This document shows, piece by piece, positions 53,760-64,000 of a DNA stretch of 64,000 nucleotides. The stretch lies in the NCBI RefSeq assembly GCF_019393635.1, contig NC_057866.1, forward strand, positions 8,233,723 to 8,297,722. Direction: 5' to 3'. Origin of the DNA: Dromiciops gliroides (lineage: Eukaryota > Chordata > Mammalia > Microbiotheria > Microbiotheriidae). The position numbers were made by a program, and so were the translations under genes. Under the pieces are notes generated by a model, which ran no database searches, was not told the origin of the DNA, and saw only the letters and a program-made list of their open reading frames with translations. Each line of letters opens with the position of its first letter. The stretch's first letter is position 1.

Positions 53760-54504
53760 TTTTTTTTCTTTTTTGCAGGACAATGAGGGTTAAGTGACTT
53801 GCCCAGGGTCACACGGCTAGTAAGTGTCAAGTGTCAGTGAGAGAATTATTAATAATAGGGTGTTTTGCGGTTCTATGAGACCCAGAGAGCCTGGCCAGAT
53901 GTTTCTTGGGGCCAGCCCAGAGTCAGGAGAATTTCAAAGGAAATGCGGTTGGACCTTGGACTGTGAAAAGGGATTAAAACCAAAAGTACCTGAAGGCTAT
54001 TTCCCCTCGGAGGGCTCCGTACTCTGACATCAGCAGGACCACCCTCAAATCCAGTAAACCAATAGATTTGAATGATGCTAACCAATTAGCTTTGAGCAAT
54101 GTGTAAGGGCAGCTTCTCCTCCCCCCCACCCCCCCAAGCAAGCTTATGCAGTAACTTGCTTCCTTGGCCCTGGAACTTGGGGAGAGTAAATGCAGCCCAC
54201 TATGCTTCCCCATTCTCTCTCTCTCTCCTCTCTCCTAGCTAGACTTTCTTATCTTTCAGAGCCATGTGCTCTCTTTACTAATATTTAATATGCTTTAACA
54301 AATGTCTAATGCCCCCAAACTGGTGCAGTAGCCTCTAATTTCTAAATAACAAATATATAATAAACCCCAGCTATGTTCCCTAAACTTGGGGCAATAATAG
54401 GGCAACCACATTTAATTTTACTCACCACGTGTCTGAGGATTTGAACTCAGGTCCTCCTGAATCCTGGCCTGGTGCTTTATCCACTGTGCCACCTAGCTGC
54501 CCCA
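53760..54504 (-). mobile_element. Young SINE split by an LTR-like insertion
   Basis: Left part 53760-53835 (TTTTGCAGGACAATGAGGG ... AAGTGTCAAGTGTC). Right part 54429-54504 (GTGTCTGAGGATTTGAACTC ... CTAGCTGCCCC). Together they form one complete SINE. Confidence 0.9.
53836..54428 (+). mobile_element. 593-bp solo-LTR-like insertion in a SINE
   Basis: GTGTC is duplicated at 53831-53835 and 54429-54433, a 5-bp target duplication. Ends are imperfectly inverted (AGTGAGAGAATT / in reverse GTGGTGAGTAAAATT). AATAAA at about 54360 lies near the right end after a TATATAATA word, suggesting plus orientation. Strict TG...CA ends are not present at the duplication edge, so family assignment is open. Confidence 0.65.
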
Positions 54505-54632
54505 CTTATATGTATTTTTTAAAAGATCTCAATAGAGTCCCCCTTTTTTGGCATCATTGAGAATCTCCTTCCTATCCCCAGTGAAAAACCAAGAGAAAAA
54601 AGCCAAATCTTTCTTAGAAATAAACACAGTCA

Positions 54633-54783
54633 GGGCAGCTAGGTGGCACAGTGGATAAAGCACCAGCCCTGTATTCAGGAGGACCTGAGTTTAAATCCGG
54701 CTTCAGACACTTGACACTTACTAGCTGTGTGACCCTGGGCAAGACACTTAACCCTCATTGCTCCACAATTTTTTTTTTTTTTA
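54633..54783 (+). mobile_element. Young marsupial SINE
   Basis: GGGCAGCTAGGTGGCACAG head to CATTGCTCCAC. The tail region is T-rich rather than A-rich. Confidence 0.9.
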
Positions 54784-54905
54784 AATAGGGTGGGGGGAAT
54801 GGCAGCTTCTCAGAGTTAATAGTTATTACTGTTTGTGAATCTATATCCTTTGCCTTTTGGAATACCATGTTCCAAGATCACCTCTTTTAAAGAAGTAGAA
54901 CCTGG

Positions 54906-55037
54906 GTCAGCTAGGTGGCACAGTGGATAAGGCACTAGCCTTGGATTCAGGAGGACCGGAGTTCAAACCCAGCCTCAGACACTTACTAGCTGTGTGACCC
55001 TGGGCAAGTCACTTAACCCCCATTGCCCTGGGGGGGG
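54906..55037 (+). mobile_element. Young marsupial SINE
   Basis: GGTCAGCTAGGTGGCACAG head to CATTGCCCTG. It ends in a G run instead of an A tail. Confidence 0.9.
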
Positions 55038-55344
55038 AAGGCAAATAAGTAGGACCTGCCTTGTCTTGTGTGATTCTGACTATACTTTATTGCTTTTTAA
55101 GATTCTGCCATCTTTTTGGCTGCCTGAAGTATTTTTATTTTTATTTTGGTTATTAAATCCTGGAACTTTGGGGAACTTCTTTCTGTCTTCACTTTGTCCT
55201 TTGTTCTCATAGAACTGAGCAGTTTCATTTATGATTTCTTGAAATGGAATGTTCAGACTTTTTATAAAAAAATCATTGGTTTAAGGGAGTCCAATGATTC
55301 ATCAATGATCTCTCCTTGACCTACCTATTTTCTAGTTCATTTCT

Positions 55345-55493
55345 CTTTTTTTTTTGTTTGAGGCAATTGGGGTTAAGTGACTTGCCCAGGGTCTCACAGC
55401 TAGTAAGTATTAAGTGTCTGAGGTCAGGTTTGAACTCAGGTCCTCCTGAATCCAGGGCTGGTGCTCTATCCACTGCACCACCTAGCTGCCCCT
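55345..55493 (-). mobile_element. Young SINE, first of two at one target
   Basis: GAGGCAATTGGGG to CTAGCTGCCCC, between AGTTCATTTCT (55334-55344) and GTTCATTTCT (55494-55503). Confidence 0.95.
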
Positions 55494-55503
55494 GTTCATT
55501 TCT

Positions 55504-55660
55504 TTTTTTTTTTTTCTTTTTCTTTGCTGGGCAATGAGGGTTAAGTGACTTGCCCAGGGTCACACAGCTAGTAAGTGTCAAGTGTCTGAGGCCAGATTTG
55601 AACTCAGGTCCTCCTGAATCCAGGGCCGGTGCTCTATCCACTGCGCCACCTAGCTGCCCC
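55504..55660 (-). mobile_element. Young SINE, second of two at one target
   Basis: GCTGGGCAATGAGGG to CTAGCTGCCCC, between GTTCATTTCT (55494-55503) and AGTTCATTTCT (55661-55671). Confidence 0.95.
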
Positions 55661-55839
55661 AGTTCATTTCTTTTTGATATCAGGTATCTTACATTTTCTT
55701 TTCTTTTTTTTAATCTTTTGATTCTGTTCCAATTATTTTTTGCTGACTCATGGAGTCTGGTTTCACTTTGGTTCATTTTTCAGGGAGTCTATTTCTTTTT
55801 CCTTTTCTTCTTCTTTTTAGCATTTTTACACTGCTTTCA

Positions 55840-56035
55840 GGTGTACAAAACAGTTTACTAATATTAACTCTTTGATATCATAACAGCAACCCTGGGAAGT
55901 AGGTGCCAGTATTATCCCTATTTTTACAGATGAGGAAACTGAGGCAGAGAGATTTATCCAGGGTCACAAAGCTAGCTGGATCTTCCTGACTCCAAGCCCA
56001 ACTCTCTGTCCACTGGGGCACCTAGCTGCCTTTTG
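55840..56035 (-). mobile_element. MIR-type SINE, antisense
   Basis: 'caaccctgggaagtaggtgcc', 'tttttacagatgaggaaactgaggc', 'ccactggggcacctagctgcc'. Confidence 0.75.
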
Positions 56036-56959
56036 GCATCTTGCTCCTCATAGATATTTATTTTCCTTCTGGTCCTTTCCTCAAGAGTTTTAAATTTCAT
56101 TTTCTTTCTTTCTTTCTTCCTTTCTTCTAGGTTTTCATGTGGACCTCATAGAAAATCCCTATTTTCTTTTGAGTCTGTGGCTAATAGTTATGGCACTGTT
56201 TTCTCCTCTCAGCTTGGATTCTGTGGATTTTTCGGGACTGGCAGTAATTCTTTGCTGCATTTCTCTCTCCAGCTTTAGTTCATGTCAGGACCAAACTTTG
56301 CGACTCCCTCCCCCACTCTGCTTTTGCATGGTATAGGATTCCTGAGATGACTTCAGTCTCCCACAGTTAACCTCCCTCCCTGCCTTGATGTTCTCATCGG
56401 GTCCTCAGGGCTCTCTGTGGCATCTCAGAATGAAGTGCTGAGGACATCAGAGCTCTGTGGTGCCCTGCTCGGAGCAATGCCGGATCTAGGCTGCTCGCTG
56501 TTGCTGCAGGTGGCTTCTCAGTCCCCTGTGGTTCTGCTCCCGCTGTCTCTGAACACAGAGCCCTGCCCCATCTCTGGCCATGTTGGACAGCTACAGACTT
56601 GTAGCCTCTGCTGGTACTGGCTGGTGGCCATCTGTTATGCGACCCTGGGCTCCTGGCTGACTCTGCGGCATTCCAGAGGGTGGGTATGGTCATTTACTCT
56701 AGGTTCTCAGTGCATTTCTTGATCAATATCGAGCCTGGTGTGATTTTTTAGGGTTTTGCCAGAGTAGATTTGTGGAAACTCTTCTGTTCAGACTCTGTTT
56801 GGATGCCATTTTGGCCAGAAGTCCCTCCTCCCCCACCCAGATCCCTCCCCGCCCCAGTTTTGCTAGGCTAATTAAAATCACTCCCCTTCAAGAATTTTAC
56901 CTTCCAGTCAAACTGATCGATTTGCTGTTGTTTCTGCATATAACATCCCATCTCCCGCT

Positions 56960-57195
56960 TCCAAGCCTGTGCCCAACTCATCTCCCAAGCTTGGAATACT
57001 CTCATTCCTCCCTTTGTCCTCTCAGAACCTCCAGCTCCTTTCAAGATTCATCTCAAGTACCACTCCCTCCAAGAGGCCTTCCCTCATTGCCCCCAGGGTT
57101 GGTAGTCTCTGCTTTTCCCCATCACCGTGAATTTGTTTTGTCCAGACCTGATATTTACTGCTTTATCAACATCTCTTGTCCTCCTGGGAGAGATA
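56960..57195 (+). mobile_element. L2 fragment, sense
   Basis: 'cttggaatactctcattcctccc', 'cctttcaagattcatctcaagtaccactccctccaagaggccttccc' is the L2 region just before the 3' UTR. Confidence 0.75.
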
Positions 57196-57299
57196 GAGTT
57201 AAGCAAAACCAGCTAACCAAATGACATCTTTGGCAGTCTGTATAATAACCTTCTGTCCTTGGGGGCCTCCAGCTCTCTTCCTGGAGTAGAGCTGTTTTT

Positions 57300-57480
57300 G
57301 TTTATAGTCTTGTAAACGTGATGAATCTTGTTCTCCCGGTTCTGTTTCCTTCACCCTGTATCAGTTCATACAAGTCTTCCCATGTGTTTTAGTATTCTTC
57401 ATAGTATAATAATATTCTATTACAGTCATGTTCCCCAATTCACGCCTTTATGACTTTGTTGACTATGTTTACCGAGACTT
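57300..57480 (-). mobile_element. Old L1 fragment, antisense
   Basis: 'gttctcccggttctgtttccttcaccctgtatcagttcatacaagtcttccc' matches the L1 3' UTR complement at 48.5 kb. Confidence 0.7.
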
Positions 57481-58125
57481 TCACAAAACATCTGGGCTAG
57501 ATAATGGTACAGTGAGGTAGGTCTGAAACTGGTTGAAGGGCTGGGCATGAAGGACTGTTAAAGGTCTTTTGTCAGCTTGAGAACTCTCTGGAGAGTGCCC
57601 CAGGGCAGCCAGAACACTGGCAAACCTGAAGATCATCCTTCTGAGGACTGCTTGGAGGAAGTGATGACATTTAGCCTAGAAAAGAGAAGACTCAGGAACA
57701 TAATAAATGTGTTCCAGAATGTGCACGTCTTTCTATTAAATAGGGGCTAGACTTTTTCTGCTCATCCCCAGAACTGGAGCAAGGTTGGGGTTGGGGGGGA
57801 CAAACCAGATGCAGATTCAGGCACGATGCCTTGTAGCCCCGACATTGCTCTAGACCCTCCACCTCCACCCCACCATCTGCTCTTGACTCTGCATCTCTCT
57901 CTCTCTCTCCATTTCTGCTTGCTAGTTCATCTCAGCCTGAGATGTGTGCCCCCGCTCCCGATGGGACCAACCATGTCCCCAACTTCTCAGGGTCCAAGGA
58001 GGTAACTCCAAATATAAGGAGGAAACATTCCTGCAGTCGATCCTGAGCCCTTATTTATTGATATTTATTTATATGGTTCCCATATAAACAAAAATCTGTC
58101 CCAGAGACACCATTGACTCTACAAA
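57481..58125. other. Unique stretch, no gene seen
   Basis: Nothing recognised apart from a short (CT)n run at 57893-57910. Confidence 0.4.
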
Positions 58126-58129
58126 AACG

Positions 58130-59990
58130 TTTTTATTGATATTTTTCCTCCTTATGTCTCCATAGTGTCCCATGTATCCCTCCCAAAGGGTCAACCCATA
58201 TAACAAATGTTATTTTTTTTAGCAACAGAAAAAAAATCAGAAAACTGATTGATATACTGGAAAAAGTCAGAAAATCTATGCAATGTGTAACATCTGTGGA
58301 CCTCCTACCTCCATGAACGAGTCTCTTTTTCTAGTCCATTCGGGGGAACTACTGGATCTTTGTCATTTTATTACATTCCCTTTTGATTGTTGGGGGGGCG
58401 GTTCTCTTCATTCACATTGCTGTAGTCACAGTGTGTAGTGTTTTGCTGACTGTGCTTACTTCACTCTTCATTTTATATGGCTCTTTTCATGCTTCTCTGT
58501 ATTTATCACATGTCATTTCTTACAGCAAAGCCATATTCCATTACATTGATGCACCATCCTTTGTTAAGCCACTTCTCAACCAATGGGCATTGATTTTTAT
58601 CCAATTCTTAGCGATCACAAAAAAGGGCTGCTATAAATATCTTGGTGTATACAGAGATTTTCTTTTTATCAATGACTTCCTTGGGGTATAAGTAAGCCCA
58701 GTAGTGATGCCTCTGGTACGGATGTTTTAGTCACTTTACTTGCACAATTCCCAACTGCTTTCCAAAATGGTCTTACCATTTCATGGCTCCACCAACAATG
58801 TATTAGTGCACTTATCGTGCCACAAAACCTCCAGCATTGACTGTTGTCCCTTTTTGTCATTTTTGCCAATATGCAAGGTGTGAGGGGAAACCTCAGGATC
58901 GTTTTGATTTTCATTTCTCTTATTATTATGATTTGAAGCGTTCTTTCATATGCTTGTTAATACTTTGCAATTCTTCTTTTGAGAACTACTTGTTCATAAC
59001 CTTTGATCACTTATTTAGTGGGAAATGTCTATTAGTCATATATATTTATTGTTTACATATTGTATATACCAAACCCTAATCAGAGAAATTTGAAACTTTC
59101 TCCCCATTTGACTACTGCCCTTAACCTAGATGCATTAATGTTGTCTGTGCAGAAGCTTTTTAGTTTTGAGTAGTTATCTATTTTATCTTTTGTAATTACT
59201 TCTAACTCTCATTTGGTTAAGAATATATCTCATTTCCACAGCTGTGAGAGGTATATGATCCGTCTCTTTTCTAATTTTGTTTTAATGGTATTACCTTTGA
59301 TATTAATAATTAATATTAAGGTCAAGTATTCATTTAGACTGTATTGTGGAGTAGATTGTAAGATGTTAGTTTAAGCCTAATTTCTGCCAGGCTGCTTTCC
59401 AATTTTCCCATCAGTTTTTTTTTTAATCAGTTTAATCAGTTTTTTTAATCAGATAAGGAGTTTTTCCCTAGGTAATTTATGTTTCTCACTTTATCAAACA
59501 CTGGATTGAGTTCTTTTGTTTCTGATTCTCCTTGATCTAGTCAGTTCCAAGGATCTAGCTCTCTATTTTTAAACTAATACCATATTGTTTACTTGACTGA
59601 TAATTTGAGTTCTGGAAGTGTTATTCTCCTTTCTTCTATGCTTCTTTTCATCATTTCCATTGATATTCTAGATATTTTGCTTTTCCAAATGAATTTTGTT
59701 GTTATTTTATTAAAGTTCTGCAAAGCATCCCCTTAGTAATTTTGATTGACATGGCATTAAAAGTATAAATTAATTTTCATAGTTTTGTGATTTTTATTTT
59801 ATCAGCAGAACCTAGCCATGAGCATTTCATTTTCCTCCAGTTATTTAAGTTGTTTTTGATTTCTTTAAGGAGTACTTTGTAACTGAATCTCTACAAGTCT
59901 TTTATCTGCTTTGGTAGATCCATTCTCAGATATTTTATGCATTTTATGGTTATAGAATTGCCTCTGAAACATAAACCACTTAAAAGGTAG
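58130..59990 (-). mobile_element. Ancient L1, antisense ORF2 3' half and UTR
   Basis: In reverse it runs UTR, then 'gaccattttggaaagcagttggg' (58750-58780), then ORF2. The minus-strand frame at 58914-58669 reads FPLTPCILAKMTKRD and ALIHCWWSHEMVRPFWKAVGN, the L1 ORF2 end. Far more diverged than the L1s at 3-9 and 33-37 kb. Confidence 0.8.
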
Positions 59991-60014
59991 GGCAAAGTAA
60001 TAATAATCAATCAT

Positions 60015-60215
60015 AATGTTTAATCAATAGCCAGTCAATAAGCAATTATTAAGTGTTTACTATATACTAAGTACTGGAGATATAAGAAAAAAAGGTCAAA
60101 GATAGTCTCTTCCCTCAAAGAGCTTAGTTTAATGGCAGAGACAAGAAGCAAACAAGCTATATATGCAAAAATAATCAAACATCGCAGTTACTCAGTAGAA
60201 GGTAAAAGCAGATAT
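60015..60215 (-). mobile_element. L2 3' end, antisense
   Basis: 'gccagtcaataagcaattattaagtgtttactatatactaagtactgg' and 'cttccctcaaagagcttagtttaatgg'. Confidence 0.8.
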
Positions 60216-61210
60216 AATCAGATTATCACAGACCACCCACATAAACCTAGGTCAGGCTTTTCCATCAATGTGTGAAGCATCTGTAGGGGAAAATGATCGC
60301 GCTTTTATGAATTTAGCAGGGAGTCCAATGAGTGGGAAACCCATGTTTCCTGGTTGTTCCCAAGAAAATTTGCAACTCTGGATTCCAGGTTTTGACGTCC
60401 TGGGTTCCTTTAGGAACAGTCTATACCACATAAAGCTTCTTTGGCGCTAGCTGTTCCTGTTTTGGTCCTCATCGCTCTCCTAGGGGGCAAAGCATAGGTG
60501 AGCTTTTTTGGTTCACAGCCATCCTTAACAGGGTGTTGAGCAAGTGTTGTAGAGTCACGTATGGGCCACTGAATTCCCTTCTAGTGCCCAGATTTTGTGT
60601 GTATAAACTATAGCCTGGACCTTCTGAACCCAATGGCAATCGTCACCATACTTTCCTACCATGGGATCCTGCCTTCCCTCATCCCGGTTCTAGGTCCTAC
60701 GGGACAAACAGGCAGAGCCACTGATATCTCCAGGAAAGTGAATTGGTCAGATTTTCCAGTTACTCAGCAGGGCAGCCTGGAGAGGGCCAGGAGGTTTGAA
60801 TGGGGGAGGGCAAGGTTCAGAGGCCTCGTTGGCACAGGGACAGGGGGTACTGGGTGGTTAGGGACAATGTGAAGGGATCGAGCCCTCTTGATGACATTGT
60901 GGAGGATTTCAAAAAGAGAAGACACTGAAACCTCCTCCATCCTTTTTCCACCCAGGACTAGCTCTGATTTGCAAGCACTGGGTACTAGACTCTCAAGGCC
61001 TCAGATAATACTTGTTCGATGATAGTCTTTCATAGCACAGAGAAGAGTGACCTCAAGGTCCAAACTTCAGTGTCTGGAAGGAGAGCAGAGGCAGGACAAG
61101 GTGTGAAAGTACACAAATAGAGCAGGAATGCTGTGTCATCAGGAGGGAGGAGGCCAGCCAGGTGAGGCACAGACTGAGAACGGGGAAGGCACCTAAGTGA
61201 TCACCACTCC
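60216..61210. other. Unique stretch, no gene seen
   Basis: Short frames at 60268-60450 and 60597-60872 on plus have no recognised content or splice support. Confidence 0.4.
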
Positions 61211-61214
61211 CACC

Positions 61215-61345
61215 CCCTCCTTTTTACAGAAGAAGAAACTGATGCCAAGAGAGGAGAAATGACTTGGCCAAGGGGGCCCAGGAAGGAAGCTGTAAAGTCG
61301 GGACTGAACCCAGCATTCTGAATCGACTCCAATCCAGTACTTGTG
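61215..61345 (-). mobile_element. MIR-type fragment, antisense
   Basis: 'ttttacagaagaagaaactgatgcc', 'ggagaaatgacttggccaaggg', 'gggactgaacccagcattctg'. Confidence 0.65.
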
Positions 61346-61447
61346 CTCCTCTCTTATACCCACATGCTCTTTGAATCATACCGTGCCCTGGGCAAAAGGC
61401 CCTATGGATAGGCACCTGGCTGAGTGAAAACCTGGGTCCTGGTTTAT

Positions 61448-61450
<3 letters not shown>

Positions 61451-61531
<81 letters not shown>

Positions 61532-61720
61532 ACAGAGAGAGAGAGAACACAGAGAGAGAGAGAACAGAGAAAACAGAGAGAGAGAGAGAGAACAGAGAAA
61601 ACAGAGAGAGAGAGAGAACAGAGAGAACAGAGAGAGAGAGAGAACAGAGAGAGACACACAGAGAGAGAACAGAGAACAGAGACAGAAAGAGAACACAGAG
61701 ATAGAAAGAAAGGGGGCAGG
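61451..61720. repeat. (AG)n array decaying into GAGAACAGAGA minisatellite
   Basis: About 78 bp of pure AG, then units of (GA)n separated by AACA or AAACA at 14-25 bp spacing. The frames up to 212 codons across it on both strands are artefacts of composition. Confidence 0.95.
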
Positions 61721-61789
61721 GAAGGAGTGAGGAAGGGAGGGAGACAGAGACATAAAGGGGGTAGGGGTGTGACTGGCTGAAATGACAAG

Positions 61790-61945
61790 GGTTCACATCA
61801 CAGCTCCACCACTTCATACTTAGATGACCTTGTTCAAGTCCCTTGCCTTCTGGGGTCTGCAATTTTCTGATATGTAAAATGAGAGGATGGGCCAGAGGAA
61901 GTCTGTCCCTTCCATCTCTAAATCTCTGGTCCTTTGATCTAGACC
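61790..61945 (+). mobile_element. MIR-type fragment
   Basis: 'gggttcacatcacagctccaccac', 'gaccttgttcaagtcccttgcc', 'tgatatgtaaaatgagagg', 'ccttccatctctaaatctctg'. Confidence 0.7.
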
Positions 61946-62054
61946 TGAATCATGGACACAAGTGGGAGTGGGAGGGAGGGGGCTCCAGACAGCCCAGGAT
62001 CCAGGGCTGTTCTAAAGTGGTGATATGCTCTAGGATCTGGGAGGCCCAGGCAGG

Positions 62055-62335
62055 TACTTGAACAAAGGACAACACTTTTATGCTAAAAACCTTACACAGT
62101 ATAGGCATAAATGGACCTTTTTAAATACCATAAAAATATCTAAAAGCAAGCCTCATTTGCAATGGGGCTACACTAGAACCTTTTTCAGTAAATACAGGAA
62201 TGATGGATGCCTACTCTCCCCACTATTATTTGATAGGGTTCTGGAAATGCTACCAATAGCAGTAAGATAAGAGAAAGGAAGAGGAGATAAAATTATCCTT
62301 GTTTGCTGATGAACAATGGTTTACTTGGAAAACTG
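62055..62335 (+). mobile_element. L1 ORF2 reverse-transcriptase fragment
   Basis: Plus frame reads YRNDGCLLSPLLFDRVLEML and then LFAD-like sequence near 62300, the RT core of L1 ORF2, with frame breaks. Confidence 0.75.
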
Positions 62336-62640
62336 GACCTGAAGATGCTGGTGGTTGGGGGGCAGTCAGGACCTAGCCAGGTCCATCCTCCCCCCTTTGG
62401 GGCCCTCGCCTCATTCTTTCCTCTGCTCTTTGCCCCTCCCTGGCTCCTCCTGACTGTGCCTTGGCCCAGGATTAGCTGTATTTGTAAAACTGCCAACCCC
62501 GTGACTGAAGCAGGCTTCTGGGCAGCTGACAGGCTAATGCAAAAGGAGGGGAAAGGGGACCTAGGGCAGGGGCAGCAGAGGATTCAAGGCCAGAGCCCCA
62601 AGGGCTTCCTACCCAGCCTCCATCCACAACCCAAGAAACA
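62336..62640. other. Unique block, possible conserved non-coding element
   Basis: 62468-62550 (CAGGATTAGCTGTATTTG, GCTGACAGGCTAATGC) is balanced in composition with homeodomain-type words (GGATTA, CTAATG). Conservation is untested. Confidence 0.3.
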
Positions 62641-62745
62641 TTAGTGAAGACCTAATGGGGTCCCGGCCCTGGGCAAACAGACACAATGAACACAGTGCCT
62701 GCAACCAAGGAATCTATACTCTGCTTTCAATTCCCCGTCCCCCCA
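62641..62745 (-). mobile_element. L2 3' end scrap, antisense
   Basis: 'agacctaatggggtcccggccctgggc' and 'cagtgcctgcaaccaaggaatctatac' are a diverged L2 terminus complement. Confidence 0.45.
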
Positions 62746-62909
62746 TTCTAATGTCTAGATCCAGCACTAATGCCTAGCCCCTAGAACAACCTTTGGCAAA
62801 GAGTAGGTGCTTATTCGTATATATTGAGCTGTCAAGGCCTCTTCTCCCCTCCCCAGAAAACAAATTTACTTCAGTTATTTTGAATATACTTACACATGTA
62901 CACAGAATC

Positions 62910-63045
62910 TGGATAGAATGTAAACTTCTTGAGGGTAGGGGCTATTTTGATTTTTGTATTTGTATCTCTAGCACCCAGTACACACACACACAAAATCTGT
63001 CACATGGTAGGCACTTTAGAAATGTTGGTTGGTTGAACTGAATTG
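62910..63045 (+). mobile_element. L2 3' end
   Basis: 'aaacttcttgagggtaggggctattttg', 'ctctagcacccagtac', a small (CA)n run, then 'catggtaggcactttagaaatgttggttgg'. Confidence 0.85.
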
Positions 63046-63343
63046 GAGAACTAAGCCCTTAGCTGCCTTCCCAGCCTTATCCCCGCCCATGACTCCCCTT
63101 CTTTCCGTCACTGTTTCAGGCAAAGTGAACTAGCAGCTAATTCCAGGAGAGGACTATTCTAGGAGGAGACAGGCTGATGGAGTGGAAGGCAGCAGAGGCC
63201 CAGCCTTTGATCCCAGGGCTGATCTCTCTCAGCCTCAGGGATAAAACTGGGATAACCACAAGAGGCTCTAATTCTCCAAGTCCAAGTATTTTGGCTGCTC
63301 CTCTCCTATCTCTAAAGCCTATCTGATTCTCTTCTTTCCTTTG

Positions 63344-63592
63344 AGGGCAGCTTGGTGGCACAGTGGATAGAGTGTCTGGCATGGAATCAGACCTGAGTTC
63401 AAATCTGACTTCAGACACTTCCTATCTGTGTGACCCTAGGCAAGTCACTTAACTCTGCTTGCCTCAGTTTCCTCATCTGTAAAATGGGCTGGAGAAGGAA
63501 ATGGCCAAACATTCCTGTGTATCTTTGCCAAGAAGCCCCCAAATGGGGTCACAAAGAGATGGACACAGCTGACATGACTGAATAACAACTCT
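63344..63592 (+). mobile_element. MAR1-type SINE
   Basis: GAGGGCAGCTTGGTGGCACAG head, 'gggctggagaaggaaatggccaaacattcctgtg', 'ccccaaatggggtcacaaagagatgg'. Confidence 0.85.
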
Positions 63593-63639
63593 TCCTTGAG
63601 GAACCTCTCTGTAAAGTCTTCTGGGATACTCCACTGGAG

Positions 63640-63870
63640 TTAGTTGGTGCTGCTGGGCATGGAGTCAGAAAAACCCGAGTTCAAATCCAGCCACAGACAC
63701 AGCTGTATGACCTTGTGGGCAAGTCTCATCACTTGTGCCTCAGTTTCCTCATCTGTAAAATGGAGACAATCACAGCACCTACTTCTCAGTTGTGAGGATC
63801 AAGTGAGAAATATCTGTAAAGTTCTTACCAGACCTTACAATGCTGTACACGTTAGTTACTCTTATTACTC
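63640..63870 (+). mobile_element. MIR-type SINE
   Basis: 'gtcagaaaaacccgagttcaaatccagcc', 'gcctcagtttcctcatctgtaaaatggag', 'tgtgaggatcaagtgagaaatat'. Confidence 0.8.
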
Positions 63871-64000
63871 CTTCCCTCTCTTGAAAAAGCATTCTTTCCC
63901 TCAGCAGGTGTTCTCAGACTAATTTGTCTCTCCCCCATACCCTACCGGAAAAGAATATCATCTGTATAGCCTGTTTCCTCCTCAGCAGAATGTAGGGACT

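Larger units (their letters stand above)
54510..56860 (-). mobile_element. Probable old L1-like ORF1/5' region, antisense
   Basis: AT-rich sequence interrupted by four SINEs and one MIR. Segments such as 'ataaaaaaatcattggtttaagggagtcc', 'gactcatggagtctggtttcactttggttcatttttcaggg', 'aggttttcatgtggacctcatagaaaatccc' and 'ggatgccattttggccagaagtccctcc' recall the antisense of L1 ORF1 and 5' UTR. Assignment is from impression only. Confidence 0.4.

Noticed and set aside
55321..55776. 151-codon minus-strand frame
   Set aside because: Two SINE copies in the same frame, hence the internal peptide repeat.
61224..61862. 212-codon minus-strand frame and 118-codon plus-strand frame
   Set aside because: Both are translations of the (AG)n array (Ser-Leu or Glu-Arg runs), not genes.
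1..64000. CRISPR arrays, operons, prophage, tRNA or rRNA genes
   Set aside because: No direct-repeat/spacer arrays, ribosome-binding sites or structural RNA genes were seen. The tRNA-like motifs are SINE promoters.

Overview
The window is nuclear DNA of a marsupial mammal. The evidence is the repeat set. About two dozen copies of a young tRNA-derived SINE are present (head GGGGCAGCTAGGTGGCGCAG, B-box-like GAGTTCAAATCC, tail TTGCCCTGC or TTGCCTCAC plus A-rich run), of the kind called WSINE1/SINE1 in metatherians. With them are MAR1-type SINEs, marsupial L1s that share one 3' UTR (TA microsatellite, then a G-rich run), and old MIR and L2. No bacterial, plasmid or phage features occur. The order within marsupials cannot be decided by eye.

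Only one gene is well supported. It lies on the minus strand at about 41.2-43.9 kb: a 452-nt coding exon (43883-43432) with a consensus splice donor, an 832-nt intron, a terminal exon encoding 36 residues and a stop (42599-42489), a 1.3-kb 3' UTR and an AATAAA signal at 41223-41218. I do not recognise the protein. Its upstream exons are either in the large 44-64 kb repeat field or outside the window. Strong CTCF-like motifs sit just past its poly(A) site (minus orientation) and 1.5 kb upstream of the exons (plus orientation).

Layout: 0-12.7 kb is a LINE/LTR block. It holds an L1 interrupted by a solo LTR, an L1 inverted by twin priming, an L1 carrying a second L1 and an inverted SINE pair, and a 723-bp LTR with a TATA box. 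12.7-33.6 kb is mostly old MIR/L2 and unique sequence with scattered young SINEs, a 128-bp near-identical direct repeat, two RFX X-box motifs, a CA array and a small mariner-type MITE. 33.6-37.2 kb is an L1 inside an L1 with a SINE inside that. 37.2-45.9 kb holds the gene end and the CTCF-like motifs. 45.9-57.2 kb is SINE-rich, with a 2.2-kb antisense L2, a solo LTR splitting a SINE, and two SINEs stacked at one target site. 57.2-64 kb holds an ancient L1, L2, a long GA array and MIR/MAR1.

I looked for an undescribed multi-gene system and did not find one. The informative content is insertion history readable from target-site duplications (TSDs), one unidentified gene end, and a few candidate regulatory motifs. 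Repeat family names follow recognition of consensus features and were not checked against a library.
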